Shown: positions 40,680-50,746 of the stretch, in pieces
Position numbering within the stretch: position 1 is the stretch's first letter
Layout of the letters: every line of letters begins with the position of its first letter
Source: Diplonema japonicum
Taxonomy: Eukaryota > Euglenozoa > Diplonemea > Diplonemida > Diplonemidae
Direction of reading: 5' to 3'
Length of the DNA stretch: 64,000 nucleotides
NCBI GenBank assembly: GCA_964019335.1
Contig: OZ025746.1
Span: 248,001 to 312,000 of the forward strand
The notes under the pieces: generated by a model
The model's input: the letters and a program-made list of their open reading frames with translations, nothing else
What the model was told of the DNA's origin: nothing
Databases searched by the model: none
Made by a program: the position numbers and the translations under genes

Positions 40680-42225
40680 GGCACGGGTGGTGGGGTGCCT
40701 GTGCGTGGTGTGTTAATAATTGACCAGGTGAGAGAAATCCTTTTTTTTTTTCTTTCTTTCTTTTTCAAAAAAAAAAAAAAAAAAAAAAACTCCTTCAATA
40801 GAAGTCGAGGATGGAAGCCGCTCGTAAGAAGCCGACACCATGGTAGAGAGCAACACCGAGAAGGGTAGTTGCACCACACACCCACCAAGAGGCCGTCGAT
40901 GCAACTGACATAAGGGTTAAGATAAGCAAGGAAGGAACAAGTAAAAGTACACAGCACCCTGTGGTGGACAACGGAACCTTATAAGGCCGGGGGAGGTCAG
41001 CATGCGCCACACGTAGCTTTATAAACGCAGCAAATTCCAACACCTCCGCAAGGCAGTACAGAAGGTTCAACATTTCAATAACAGAGTGGAAGTCGAACGT
41101 GATGAAGAACAGGATACCAAACCCGGAGCACAATATCGCTGTGGAAGGTGAGCCTTGCTTCGAACGCTTTGACAGGAACTTCGGAAGCATTCCTCTTTCA
41201 GACATCCCGAGAAGCTGGTAGCTGTCCATCGAGAGCTCTGCAAGGAACATCCCGATGTTGGAAATGCCCGCAGCAAGAAGTATCCATGTTCCCAACCAGT
41301 ACCCTCCCAACTCTTCCCCAACTTCACTGAAATACCCATCTGTCCAAGAGGTGTAGGGTGCCTTTGTTGCCGCCATCCCTACTATCGTTGGGACTGAATA
41401 CGCCAGAACAACCAACACCACAGCATACCCCAGTGCTTTGGGGAACGCTGTTCCCGGGTCGCCGACCTCCCCTGCAAACACCGCAGCAGAGTCCCAGGAG
41501 TTGAAGTTCCAAAACATAACGTTTAAGAACAGCCTCCAGTCAACACCACCAGCAGGAGGGCCTTCGAACAGCCTGCCGACGTCCATCTTCGGGATCCCAA
41601 GCACCGTGAGCACCACAAACGGGAACATGGAGAACACACACAACACTGTGGCAGTCCGGCCGACAACCTCGATGCCCTTGTAGTTCAGCCACACCAAGCC
41701 GACCACCATCGCAAGGAGAGCGGGTTGCTTCACAGGTGACCCCGCAAGCCAAGGGTACACCGTTGCCAGGTACTCGTACATGAGCAAGGGGTAAAGAGAA
41801 TTGTCGGTCACCCCTGATATCCACGAAAGGTACCCTTCCATGAAACCCCAGAAGGGCCCGAAGGCTACTTCAACCCAAGCAACGAATCCAGCTGGTTCGG
41901 GGAAGGTGGTGGAGAGCTCTGCTGTCACAAGAGCTTCGGGGACGGCCCACACAAGAGGGATCACTATGAACCCCACGATGCATAAAAAACTACCACCTGC
42001 ACCCACAGCAGCCTCGATCCCGAAAGGCCCCCCCGACACCCCGTAGAACACCAGGACCACTAGTGGGAGCACACCCAGTACACCCTTTCTTTTCCTCCCA
42101 TCATCACTGCTTCCTTCGCTGGTGACATCTATCATATCTATCGGTTCATGTGTGCTCTGCTTTAATGGACAGGACGGGGGCCTGATCATGGCACGGGTGG
42201 TGAGGTGCCTGTGCGTGGTGTTTTG
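39296..42225. repeat. tandem duplication of the permease gene, offset 1510 bp
   Basis: Positions in copy 1 plus 1510 give copy 2 over nearly the whole gene. Identity is essentially complete across long blocks (for example 39380-39590 and 40080-40680), with divergence packed into short patches near 40800-40890, 41100-41135 and 41220-41232. Confidence 0.9.
40795..42189 (-). CDS. polyamine/amino-acid permease, copy 2, shortened tail
   Basis: 464 aa. Residues 1 to about 230 are identical to copy 1, and the duplication includes about 30 bp before the ATG (shared CACGCACAGGCACC). Protein differences cluster in a few places: FNSWDS for FNYWDS, SMDSYQ for SADSYQ, CSGFGILFFIT for CSFVGILFLIT, and VCGATTLLGVALYHGVGFLR for VCCTTTLLGIALYHVLSFLR. 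The frame ends at ILDFY, where copy 1 continues with another 52 residues, so the cytosolic tail is missing although all spans are present. It is probably functional. The loss of the tail could change trafficking or turnover. Spacing to copy 1 is about 115 bp. Confidence 0.87.
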   Translation of the reverse strand: MIRPPSCPLKQSTHEPIDMIDVTSEGSSDDGRKRKGVLGVLPLVVLVFYGVSGGPFGIEAAVGAGGSFLCIVGFIVIPLVWAVPEALVTAELSTTFPEPAGFVAWVEVAFGPFWGFMEGYLSWISGVTDNSLYPLLMYEYLATVYPWLAGSPVKQPALLAMVVGLVWLNYKGIEVVGRTATVLCVFSMFPFVVLTVLGIPKMDVGRLFEGPPAGGVDWRLFLNVMFWNFNSWDSAAVFAGEVGDPGTAFPKALGYAVVLVVLAYSVPTIVGMAATKAPYTSWTDGYFSEVGEELGGYWLGTWILLAAGISNIGMFLAELSMDSYQLLGMSERGMLPKFLSKRSKQGSPSTAILCSGFGILFFITFDFHSVIEMLNLLYCLAEVLEFAAFIKLRVAHADLPRPYKVPLSTTGCCVLLLVPSLLILTLMSVASTASWWVCGATTLLGVALYHGVGFLRAASILDFY

Positions 42226-43871
42226 TGGGGGTGGGGTTTCGAGAATGAAAGATAAAAAGGGGGAGAAAAAAAAAACTTCAGGAAAACAAAAAGAATAACG
42301 ATTACTATCATGAAGTAAAAGACGAAAAGAAAAGAAAAAGAAACGTATTTTTTTGAATAGAACAGTAGAAGGTAACTTAAAAACAAAGTAGGACGAGAAA
42401 ACAACAAAGATGGGGGAGGGGACGGAGAAAAGTGAAGAAGAAGGAGGGGGGAGGAGACAAACGACAATAATAATGACAAAAAAAGAAAGAAGAAGAAGAA
42501 ATGAAAAAAGGGGGGGGGTTTAAAAGATGTAACGAGAAAGAGTTGTGACCAACGGAAAAAGAAATCCACCACATGAGGGGAAGATTTCTTTTCGTTTCTC
42601 ATTGTTTATTCTTGTGTAAGAAAGAGGGGAAAAAAAAGAGAAATAAAGGGTGCAACCGGTGATGACCGACGAGGAGGTCAACAGCAAACTGCACATCTGA
42701 TTAACTCCACAATCTCTCCACTACCTGAAATGTGCAAACAGTTCCCCTTTCTACTTTCTTTTCCAGGGTTACTACGCATTTTTCATCTCCAAAAAAAAAA
42801 ATCACTCTATTCTTTTCTAGAGATGCTATTTGGGTGTGCAAAAAAAAGATTTTTTTTTTCCTTCTCCCTTTATTCTTGGTTTCCCTCCCCCCCTTTTTTT
42901 TTCTTCTTTTTTTTGTTTTCTTCTTTTTTTTTCTCTCCTTGAAATAATTAATTCTTGTGGTTTTTTTTTTCTTTTTTTTTTTTTTCGCCATCGACTTCGT
43001 CTATCAAAAGACAAAGGGTTATGCCGAAAATCATATGTTTTATTTTCTCTTCTTTTTTTCCATCTTCTTTTTTTTTTTTTTTAAAGCCTTCCCCCCATCA
43101 CCCACCCCCGTGCCTGTTCTCTCTTGTTGCCTGAGGAGGGGGCCTTAGCCCAGACCGATATAAAAAAAAAAAGAAATAAAAGGAGAGGGAAGTACGGGAT
43201 GAAAAGAATGAAAGGGAAAAAAGAAAGAAAAAAAAAAGAAAATCTTTTATCGATACCAAGCAAATAGCTTGCCACATACCTTTATCGTCGAGATATGTTG
43301 CGTTAAAAAAAATTGGGTAAAAAAAAAACAAGACAAACAAAAAGAAGATTCACTAAAGTTATTCACTATTAAAAAAAAAATGAGAGGGGTTTTAAAAAAA
43401 AAAACTCTTTAAGACCAGAGCTGATTCTATCAGCCTTATTCCACAATGATGTTCCTACCGTGTTTTGATGCTCCCCTTCTGTAGCTGGTCGCATTTTTGT
43501 TTAGTAGCTGTTTTAGCCCCCTACCCCTCTGTAAGATTACCAGGGGTATTTTTTTTTTTTTTTCTCGATGGGGTTTTCTCGTCTCTAATCTTTTAAAGAG
43601 TTAATATTGCTTTTCTTTTTTCTTTTTTTTTTCTTAATAAAACATTCTCTCTTATTATTGGGTGTGCTTTTTTTTTTTTTCCCCTCTTTTTTTTTTTCTT
43701 TTAAAAATTCTTTTACAGTTCTGTTAAAAAAAAAAACTCAAAGTGCAGGACAAAACCCCCCTCATGGAGGGCCGCCCTTTAAAAAAAAAAAAATAGTAGA
43801 GACGAAAGGAGGGGAAACAAAAAAAAAGGAGGGGATAAACACGTTTTTTTTTTTTTTTCTTCTCCCTCTCT
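42190..43871. other. 1.7-kb spacer with unresolved complex islands
   Basis: Most is low complexity. Complex stretches lie at 42640-42790, 43100-43160, 43240-43310 and 43400-43560. On the minus strand, 42800-42705 can read KKVERGTVCTFQVVERLWS before a stop, and a splice-donor-like GTATGT occurs at about 43271-43276. A small multi-exon gene or a processed RNA is possible, but I could not build a consistent model. Confidence 0.35.
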
Positions 43872-46800
43872 TCAAACATCCCACAAATTGTTAATTGGGT
43901 TTTTTTTAACATCACCACCTACCTGGCTAGCAGACGGCCCGATAGAGGTGACATTGCTACCTTGAGAGGGAGAGTGAATAGAAGAAGGCTCCTCACACAC
44001 ACTGGTAAAGTCCATTTCACCACATTTACCTTCTTCTTCCTCCTGATCAGCTTGCTCATCCAGCTTCTTTTTGCGACGTGACATGTACCACAAGAGAACC
44101 CCCACACATAACACACCCACAAGAAGGATAGGGAATAACACATAAAATACAACCCCCAAAGACCCGTTCCCATCGTCATCATCCTTCACCGCGGGCATGG
44201 GCGACACGCTCATAGGGCGATCAACCCTTGCTGGCTCTGAAATACCTGCAGCGTGCAGGACGGACGTGTTCGCAGGAAGTTCCAAATCTGCAATCATTTT
44301 GACAATCGCAGCTTCCCTCAAAGCATCAACGCCTTCCGAAGTTTGCAGCAAATCGAACCACATATCGAAGTCAACGTACGACCCACCACCTTGCAGGGCA
44401 ACCCCACCCCTTGCCTGCGGGAGGTTATCACCAAATTTACACCCCTTTGCTAAACGTTCGCTTACCAAGCCCGGACAGACTCCTTTTGGACATGCTTCCT
44501 CAGGGCACCCATACTCTATGGTGACACCCTTCACCCAAGGGTCTTGCAACACCTCGGCAATGGCTTTTACAAAGGTCGCCCTTCTTAGTTGTTCCAGTGG
44601 TTTGTTGTAGAACACGCGTATCAAGTATGCCCCCGACATATCTGGTGTGGTGGGCTGCTCGCTCTTTGCGATCATGTACATCGCCACGCCGTTTGGAACG
44701 GTCCCCGTTGTCAGGGATCCTGTGAATGCGGTGTTGCAGCATTGCAGTGTGTTCGGCTGTGGGCGGGTGTCGTATGGTCGAAGCGATGTTGCGTTCTCTC
44801 TAGGCACCCAAGGGCCTTCCACCGACGAACCGTACAGCACATCTACCGTATTTCTGTTGCCGCGAAGGAACTCGCACACCATCTCCCGCATGGGGAACCT
44901 CACGTAGTCGATTGCTGTGCCCAAGACAAGCCTTACAATGTGGACTTCTTGCATGGGTACGACTGCTAGCTGTGCCTCGCAGTTTGTTGCGACGTCTGTC
45001 CACTTGTTGGGCGGTGCACAGTATGTGTCGGGGCCTGTCACAGGGTCGGAGTTGGCACGTGTCTCGTTCGCAGAGCACGGGTAGCACACCCCCGCTACCA
45101 CTAGGTGGTCCTGTTCGCATGTGATGGGCACGCAGACTGCATTGTTTACAAGGTTTCCTGCATTGCACGTCACGCTGCCCGTGCATGAGTAGCCTGCGGC
45201 AGGGGTCACAACCAAAGTGGTCGAGTCAAGAGTTCCATGCGGGATGACTGTGGTGCTGGTGTCGCAGGACAAGGATGGGCCTGTGCAAGTCACAGGCGTC
45301 CTGACGACGTGCACTCCCCCCAAGCACAAGACCTCTCCTGTGCATGTTGTGTCAAGCTCGCAGTGGGCTCCCTCGGTCACGGCACGGTCGCACGTCACCC
45401 CTGCCCTTGTGAACCCTTTCGGGTCACACATGTTCACGCAGTCGGGAAGCCCCGTCACAGTCCCCGCAGCACACCGAACAGAGACGCCTTGCACTGCGCC
45501 ATTTGCCGTTTTGCACGACGCACTGCACACGTCGCCGTCGCTCATCTGGCTGCATGTGAACTGGATGGTGGTGTAGATGCTCAGGTCGCACATCGTGGCC
45601 TTCTTCATGCACGTCACACTTGCTGCGTCGAACATGGGGGTCGTCTCCCTAGTGCAGGCAACCGTGCCCTCGCATTCGTACCCTGCAACACCGGTCACCG
45701 CACACGTCTCACCGAATGCTTTGTCACCACTGCACATCACGACACCATTGGGCACGTTGGGTATCTCCGTACACGGCCTGTTGACACCTACGCAGGTCCC
45801 CGCCACGCAAGTGTCTTCCCACGTGTAAGGGAGGTTGTCGTTACACTGCTTGCCGCTTAGCAACCTTACCGAGCAGGTAGGGCTCCCCGTGCTGCCATCG
45901 CACATGGCAACCCTGCAGCTTGGGTCTGTGTTCACACTGCATTGCGTGCCGCCGCACACGATGGCCCCGAGGCAGACACCCGCAAGACACGTGTCGTTGG
46001 CAGTATCGAGGTCCCCATCGCTGCAAGGCGTGCCGTTTGGCTGAGTTGGATTGTTGCACACCCCCGTGAGGGGGTTGCACGTGCCTTTCATGTGGCATTG
46101 GTCAAGTTGCGTGCACACAACAGTGTCGCAGAGAGATGCTGGTGTCTGTGTCATTGGGGGCACCGGCGAAGGAGTGTCCCTAGATGGCGTATCTGTATCG
46201 GGGGCTGCCGTGCTCACAGATATGCCGCAAGCTGGGTATACTTGCCCAGCGGCGGAACATCTGTCGCAGTCAACCCCACCGTATGCCTCAGGACACACGA
46301 GGCAGCCGGCACCTGACCACTGGTTTCTACAGTTGCATTCACATGCAGTCCTGTCTGTGTTGCTCCCCACGAGGCTCCCGTGGTTGTTGCAGGCCGACGC
46401 CTGGCACTGTGTGCAATCAGGGTACCCAATGTAGCCGTCAGCACACTTGTCACATGTGGTTTGGTCGTAAATATCAATGCACGTGTTGCATGTATTGCCC
46501 TGCCATTTCCCGCTGCAGGTACAAGTGCACGCTGTCTGGTCAGTGTTGGACACCACGCTGCTGGCGTGGTCACTGCAGTGTGTGGCTGTTGTGCACTCAA
46601 CGCACTTAGGGTAGCTGATGTAGCCGGTCAAGCAGGCCGCGCACCCTGCCGAGGCATTATGCGGATGCTGGCATGCCCCACAGCTGTCACCTGTCCACGA
46701 CGCTGTGCACGTCTGGCAGATGCAGAGCGTGCGCTCGGCGTTCGTGATGATGCCGCTGGCAGCCCTCCCGTTACAGTGCACTGCAGAAGTACAGAGGACA

Positions 46801-49800
46801 CAATTGGGATATCCGATGTGACCTGCTGCGCACCTGTCGCAAGTCAAGGAGTCGTATTGCAATTTACAATTGTTGCACTGCGGACCTTCCCACTGAGCAG
46901 CACAGGTGCAGACACATGCATCTGTGTTGGGATCGGAGGTTACGGAAGTTGCGTGGTTGCTGCAGTCACCTGTGACCGTGCAGAGGTTACAGGTAGGGAA
47001 CCCGACTCTGCCTACAGCACACGTGTTGCAGCCGGCGCCGTACTGTGTAGGGCATGTCGCGCACGTTGCGCCTTCCCACTTGTCTTTGCACTCTGTGCAG
47101 TGGCACTGTGTGTTGCTGCTGTCCGACGTCACTTTGAGTCCTTTTCCGTTGCAGTCAGCAGAGGCATCGCAAGCCCTGCAAGTGGCGCCCACGTACCCCG
47201 TATTGCAGCCGCTGCACGTCACTTGGTTGTACTTCACATCACATGAAGAGCAGTCGGCACCAGACCAGTTGCCATCGCATGTGCATACACAGCTTCCGCC
47301 ACTTGAGGTCACCGAACTAGCATGTCTCGAGCACGAGACATCGATAGTGCACTTCACGCAGTTGGGCGGTGTGCCGATATATCCGGTGGCGCATGTGTTG
47401 CAGGCGCTGCCGCCGTACGGGTCAGGACAATGTTGGCACGCGTCGCCGACCCACCGGTTGACGCACGCACATGTGCAGCCGTCCTGAGCGAAAGTAGGTG
47501 CTACTGAAGATGCCCGCCCGTTGCAGTGCGTTGCCGATGTACACGTCACACAAGAAGGGTATTGAACAAGCCCCGCTGCACAGGAGTTGCACGCTATTTG
47601 GTCGTACTTTGTGGGGCACGTGTCGCACTGCTCGCCTGTCCATTGTGCTGCACACGAACAGACACAGCCTGTCTGCAGGGCGTTCGGCGCGACGGAGTTA
47701 GCGTTCCCGTTGCAGTGCAGTTGGAGGCTGCACGTCGTGCACGCGGGATACCCGACAGCACTCGTGTGGCACTGGTTGCAATCAGCTCCGGCAAAGGGTG
47801 CACTGCATAAGCCACAGTTAGCTCCGGACCACCCGTTTCTACATTCGCACAAGCAGGTGTTCATCTCTGTGGGATGAGGCATCACAGAAAGGGCATTCCC
47901 GTTACAGTCGGTGCCCACACTACAGGTCATTGGTACGCACGAAGCGCCTGTCACGTCGTACTTGCCTGCGGTGCACTGCAGGGTGATGTCCCCTACAGCA
48001 CGGAAGCCTGGGTTGCATCTGTAGTCCAGCTGTGCACGGCATGTATCGCCTGAGCGCATGTTGTTGCACCCTTCGAACCTTGTTGCGACGCTGTTGGCGG
48101 GCACGCTGCCTGTGTTCGGGCCGTTGCCGCAAGGATTCCCTATGCACGAGCCATACGACTGGTATGCACCTGCGGCATCGCATTGCAGCACGAAACTGCT
48201 CCCCGTGGTGTACCCAGGCTGGCAAGTGTACTCGCTGCACGTCTCCCCCGACGTCAGAGCGTTGCAAGAGGAGAAATCATTCGAGTTAAACGGCGGGTTA
48301 GTGGGCCCGCTGTTACATGGATTCGGCGTGCACGTCACTGTGGATACATTGAAGTACCCACCCACGCATTCCAAGACCAGATCAGTGGTCGACGTGTAAC
48401 CCGGCATGCATGAAAACATTTCCTTGGTGCACGTCTGTGTGGATATAAGCGTAGTGCACGCGTCGAAGCGGTCTGCCGTCGTAGTCGAGGGCACAGTGCT
48501 TAGTATAGGCCCCTTGTCGCAGGGGTCTGTGGGAAGGCATTGTGCAGTCACCGCAGAGTACCCGGTGCTGTTGCACGCCAGCAGCAAAGTGCCCACAGGT
48601 CCGTACCCCGTGTCGCATGTGTAGCTGCACGTCATCCCGGTGCTCATGCCTGTGCAAGCTGCAAAGCCAGCCGCAGTGCTGTTTTCGGGGAGTGTAGATG
48701 TTATCGGGCCTCCCGAGCAGGGTGTCGGCGTGCATGTTATGCCGCTCACTGTGTAGTACGCTTGCGGCGTGCAAGCCATCACAAGGGTCCCGCTCAGGTC
48801 GTACCCTGTGTCGCACTGCACGGTGCTGCACGTGGCTCCGTGTGCTAGCTGATTGCAGCTTTGAAAGCCGTTGATAGAAGCACCCGAAGGGATGCTGCCC
48901 GCAACTGGCCCGTTGTTGCACGGTTTGGCCACACAGCTGCCTGCTGATGCGTCATAGTTGCCAGAGGCGTCGCAGATGAGGGTGAACTCCACTACTGCCG
49001 TGTACCCTGTGTCGCAGGAGTACCCGCCAGAGTTGCACGGCTCGCCCGAGACCTTTGCGCTACAACCACCGAAGTTACCAGCATTTGTATTCGCGGGAGT
49101 CGCCGAAGGGCCGCCTGTGCAAGTGTTCGGCACGCACTGGGCACCGGTCATGTCATAGGTCCCCGTGCAGACGAGGGTTATGTCGCCCATCGGGGTGTAC
49201 CCAGGGTCGCAGGTCCAATCAGTCCCCGCACGGCACACGTCGTTGGTGTCCATCACATCGCATGCAACAAAGTTCGCCTTTTGCGTGTTGTTCGGCATGT
49301 TGTAAGGACCGCTCATGCAGTCCATCTTTATGCATGACGCGCCTGTGGTGGCGTAGTTGCCCGCAGCGTCGCAGATGAGCTTGAAGTCCCCTGTAGGGAA
49401 GTAGCCCGGGTCACAGAGGTACCCTTGCGATGCGTACATGACTTCCGTCTGCTCACAAATGATGCCCGAGACAAGCCCGTTGCAGTAGGTGAACATTCCA
49501 GCGTTGGTGTTGGCGGGTGTGGAGGTGGGCCCTGCGGTGCATGTGTTCGGCGTGCACACGGCACCAGAGGCGTTGTAGTTCCCGCTAGCATCGCACTGCA
49601 GCGTGAGGGTCCCTGAAGCAGTCCACCCTGCGGAACACGAGAAGCCTGTCCCACCGGGGCATGTCTGACCAGTGGTCAGGGCATTGCATGCAGACCAGTC
49701 TCCAGCAGCGGGGATGGGTGTTCCAGGGACAGTTCCCGTCTGAACGGTCTGTGTCCCACCGTGTAGCTCTGTGGGGTACCCTGGGTCGGGTGCTGGGAAG

Positions 49801-50261
49801 GGCCCCGCCGTGCAAGCGTTTGGGTCACACGACGACGCACTGGCATCATAGGTGCCTGCTGCAGAACAGGTGACAACGAAGGCGATAGGATGGTGGTACA
49901 ACCCGCAGTCGTAGGTGGTGCACGACATGCCAGTCGTGAGTGTGTTGCAGGACACAAAAGCAGCTGCGGTGTACCCGGAAGGGATCCCTCCAGAAGGGCC
50001 GTTATTGCATTGGTTTGCTGTGCACACTCCCCCAGACCACGCACCCGCGTTGCAGACGGCGGCGCTGCAGGTGTAGCCTGTGAGCGATACTCCACACGTT
50101 CCTGGGCTGGTCACAGTGCCCCCGCTGGTGCAATTCACACCTGTAACCCCCGCGCTCGCCGGCACTACGTTTAAACTGTTGAAGGCACAGTCCTGCCCTG
50201 CAACCACCCCTGCATAACATAACACTGCTAACAACACACTGGGTTTCGTAAACAATTTCAT
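43872..50261 (-). CDS. giant cysteine-rich type I surface protein
   Basis: 2129 aa without introns. It has a signal peptide (MKLFTKPSVLLAVLCYAGVV). From about 25 to 775 there are about 11 repeats of 65-75 aa with four to six Cys, such as the CN.L..G..C..Y.C..GY pattern followed by L.C...G.Y. These are sushi/CCP-like. From about 780 to 1330 there are about 12 laminin/EGF-like repeats (CNTCAVGRVGFPTCNLCTV type). A Pro/Thr linker follows (TAAPDTDTPSRDTPSPVPPM), then further Cys-rich modules and a globular domain at about 1760-2010 with few Cys. A membrane span (VVFYVLFPILLVGVLCVGVL) precedes RRKKK and an acidic/Ser tail of about 75 residues. It is likely an adhesion or sensing protein. The family is not recognised. 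Confidence 0.85.
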   Translation of the reverse strand: MKLFTKPSVLLAVLCYAGVVAGQDCAFNSLNVVPASAGVTGVNCTSGGTVTSPGTCGVSLTGYTCSAAVCNAGAWSGGVCTANQCNNGPSGGIPSGYTAAAFVSCNTLTTGMSCTTYDCGLYHHPIAFVVTCSAAGTYDASASSCDPNACTAGPFPAPDPGYPTELHGGTQTVQTGTVPGTPIPAAGDWSACNALTTGQTCPGGTGFSCSAGWTASGTLTLQCDASGNYNASGAVCTPNTCTAGPTSTPANTNAGMFTYCNGLVSGIICEQTEVMYASQGYLCDPGYFPTGDFKLICDAAGNYATTGASCIKMDCMSGPYNMPNNTQKANFVACDVMDTNDVCRAGTDWTCDPGYTPMGDITLVCTGTYDMTGAQCVPNTCTGGPSATPANTNAGNFGGCSAKVSGEPCNSGGYSCDTGYTAVVEFTLICDASGNYDASAGSCVAKPCNNGPVAGSIPSGASINGFQSCNQLAHGATCSTVQCDTGYDLSGTLVMACTPQAYYTVSGITCTPTPCSGGPITSTLPENSTAAGFAACTGMSTGMTCSYTCDTGYGPVGTLLLACNSTGYSAVTAQCLPTDPCDKGPILSTVPSTTTADRFDACTTLISTQTCTKEMFSCMPGYTSTTDLVLECVGGYFNVSTVTCTPNPCNSGPTNPPFNSNDFSSCNALTSGETCSEYTCQPGYTTGSSFVLQCDAAGAYQSYGSCIGNPCGNGPNTGSVPANSVATRFEGCNNMRSGDTCRAQLDYRCNPGFRAVGDITLQCTAGKYDVTGASCVPMTCSVGTDCNGNALSVMPHPTEMNTCLCECRNGWSGANCGLCSAPFAGADCNQCHTSAVGYPACTTCSLQLHCNGNANSVAPNALQTGCVCSCAAQWTGEQCDTCPTKYDQIACNSCAAGLVQYPSCVTCTSATHCNGRASSVAPTFAQDGCTCACVNRWVGDACQHCPDPYGGSACNTCATGYIGTPPNCVKCTIDVSCSRHASSVTSSGGSCVCTCDGNWSGADCSSCDVKYNQVTCSGCNTGYVGATCRACDASADCNGKGLKVTSDSSNTQCHCTECKDKWEGATCATCPTQYGAGCNTCAVGRVGFPTCNLCTVTGDCSNHATSVTSDPNTDACVCTCAAQWEGPQCNNCKLQYDSLTCDRCAAGHIGYPNCVLCTSAVHCNGRAASGIITNAERTLCICQTCTASWTGDSCGACQHPHNASAGCAACLTGYISYPKCVECTTATHCSDHASSVVSNTDQTACTCTCSGKWQGNTCNTCIDIYDQTTCDKCADGYIGYPDCTQCQASACNNHGSLVGSNTDRTACECNCRNQWSGAGCLVCPEAYGGVDCDRCSAAGQVYPACGISVSTAAPDTDTPSRDTPSPVPPMTQTPASLCDTVVCTQLDQCHMKGTCNPLTGVCNNPTQPNGTPCSDGDLDTANDTCLAGVCLGAIVCGGTQCSVNTDPSCRVAMCDGSTGSPTCSVRLLSGKQCNDNLPYTWEDTCVAGTCVGVNRPCTEIPNVPNGVVMCSGDKAFGETCAVTGVAGYECEGTVACTRETTPMFDAASVTCMKKATMCDLSIYTTIQFTCSQMSDGDVCSASCKTANGAVQGVSVRCAAGTVTGLPDCVNMCDPKGFTRAGVTCDRAVTEGAHCELDTTCTGEVLCLGGVHVVRTPVTCTGPSLSCDTSTTVIPHGTLDSTTLVVTPAAGYSCTGSVTCNAGNLVNNAVCVPITCEQDHLVVAGVCYPCSANETRANSDPVTGPDTYCAPPNKWTDVATNCEAQLAVVPMQEVHIVRLVLGTAIDYVRFPMREMVCEFLRGNRNTVDVLYGSSVEGPWVPRENATSLRPYDTRPQPNTLQCCNTAFTGSLTTGTVPNGVAMYMIAKSEQPTTPDMSGAYLIRVFYNKPLEQLRRATFVKAIAEVLQDPWVKGVTIEYGCPEEACPKGVCPGLVSERLAKGCKFGDNLPQARGGVALQGGGSYVDFDMWFDLLQTSEGVDALREAAIVKMIADLELPANTSVLHAAGISEPARVDRPMSVSPMPAVKDDDDGNGSLGVVFYVLFPILLVGVLCVGVLLWYMSRRKKKLDEQADQEEEEGKCGEMDFTSVCEEPSSIHSPSQGSNVTSIGPSASQVGGDVKKNPINNLWDV

Positions 50262-50291
50262 TCTTTTTTTTCACTTTTCTTTTTCTCGTTT

Positions 50292-50325
<34 letters not shown>

Positions 50326-50746
50326 TTAAGTTCTTTATGACACCATCGTGTAGGTCCTGTTTTATTATTATTATTATTTTTTTGCATTAATGTTTGAGAA
50401 AGCAAAGCGTAACGCAAAAAAAGAAAGAAAAAAAGAAAAAGCGGGGAGCGGAGGGGGGAATGGTTTGCACATGAAGGAAATCATAAACAATAATAATAAA
50501 AATAACGACCCCCCCCCTTTTTTCTTCTCCCTCACAAGAAGGAAGAAGAAAACCCGCCACTATCTTTTAATATGGAAAAAAAAAAACGACTTTTTTTTTT
50601 GAGACGATCACCGATCTAAGCAAACAGAGGGGAGGGGAACACGGAAAAAAAAAGGAAGAAAAGCGGTGGATAACGCAGAAAGGGGGGTCAAAAAAAAAAG
50701 AAATCTATAATAATAAAAAAAAAACTCTAAATTTTTCTTTTTTTTT
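50262..50746. other. intergenic spacer, low complexity
   Basis: Long T run at 50298-50323, ATT/AAT repeats and purine-rich stretches. No gene is seen. Confidence 0.4.

Noticed and set aside
44197-49873. Many Cys/Arg-rich frames opposite the giant surface protein
   Set aside because: They are antisense shadows of a Cys-rich, GC-rich coding sequence.
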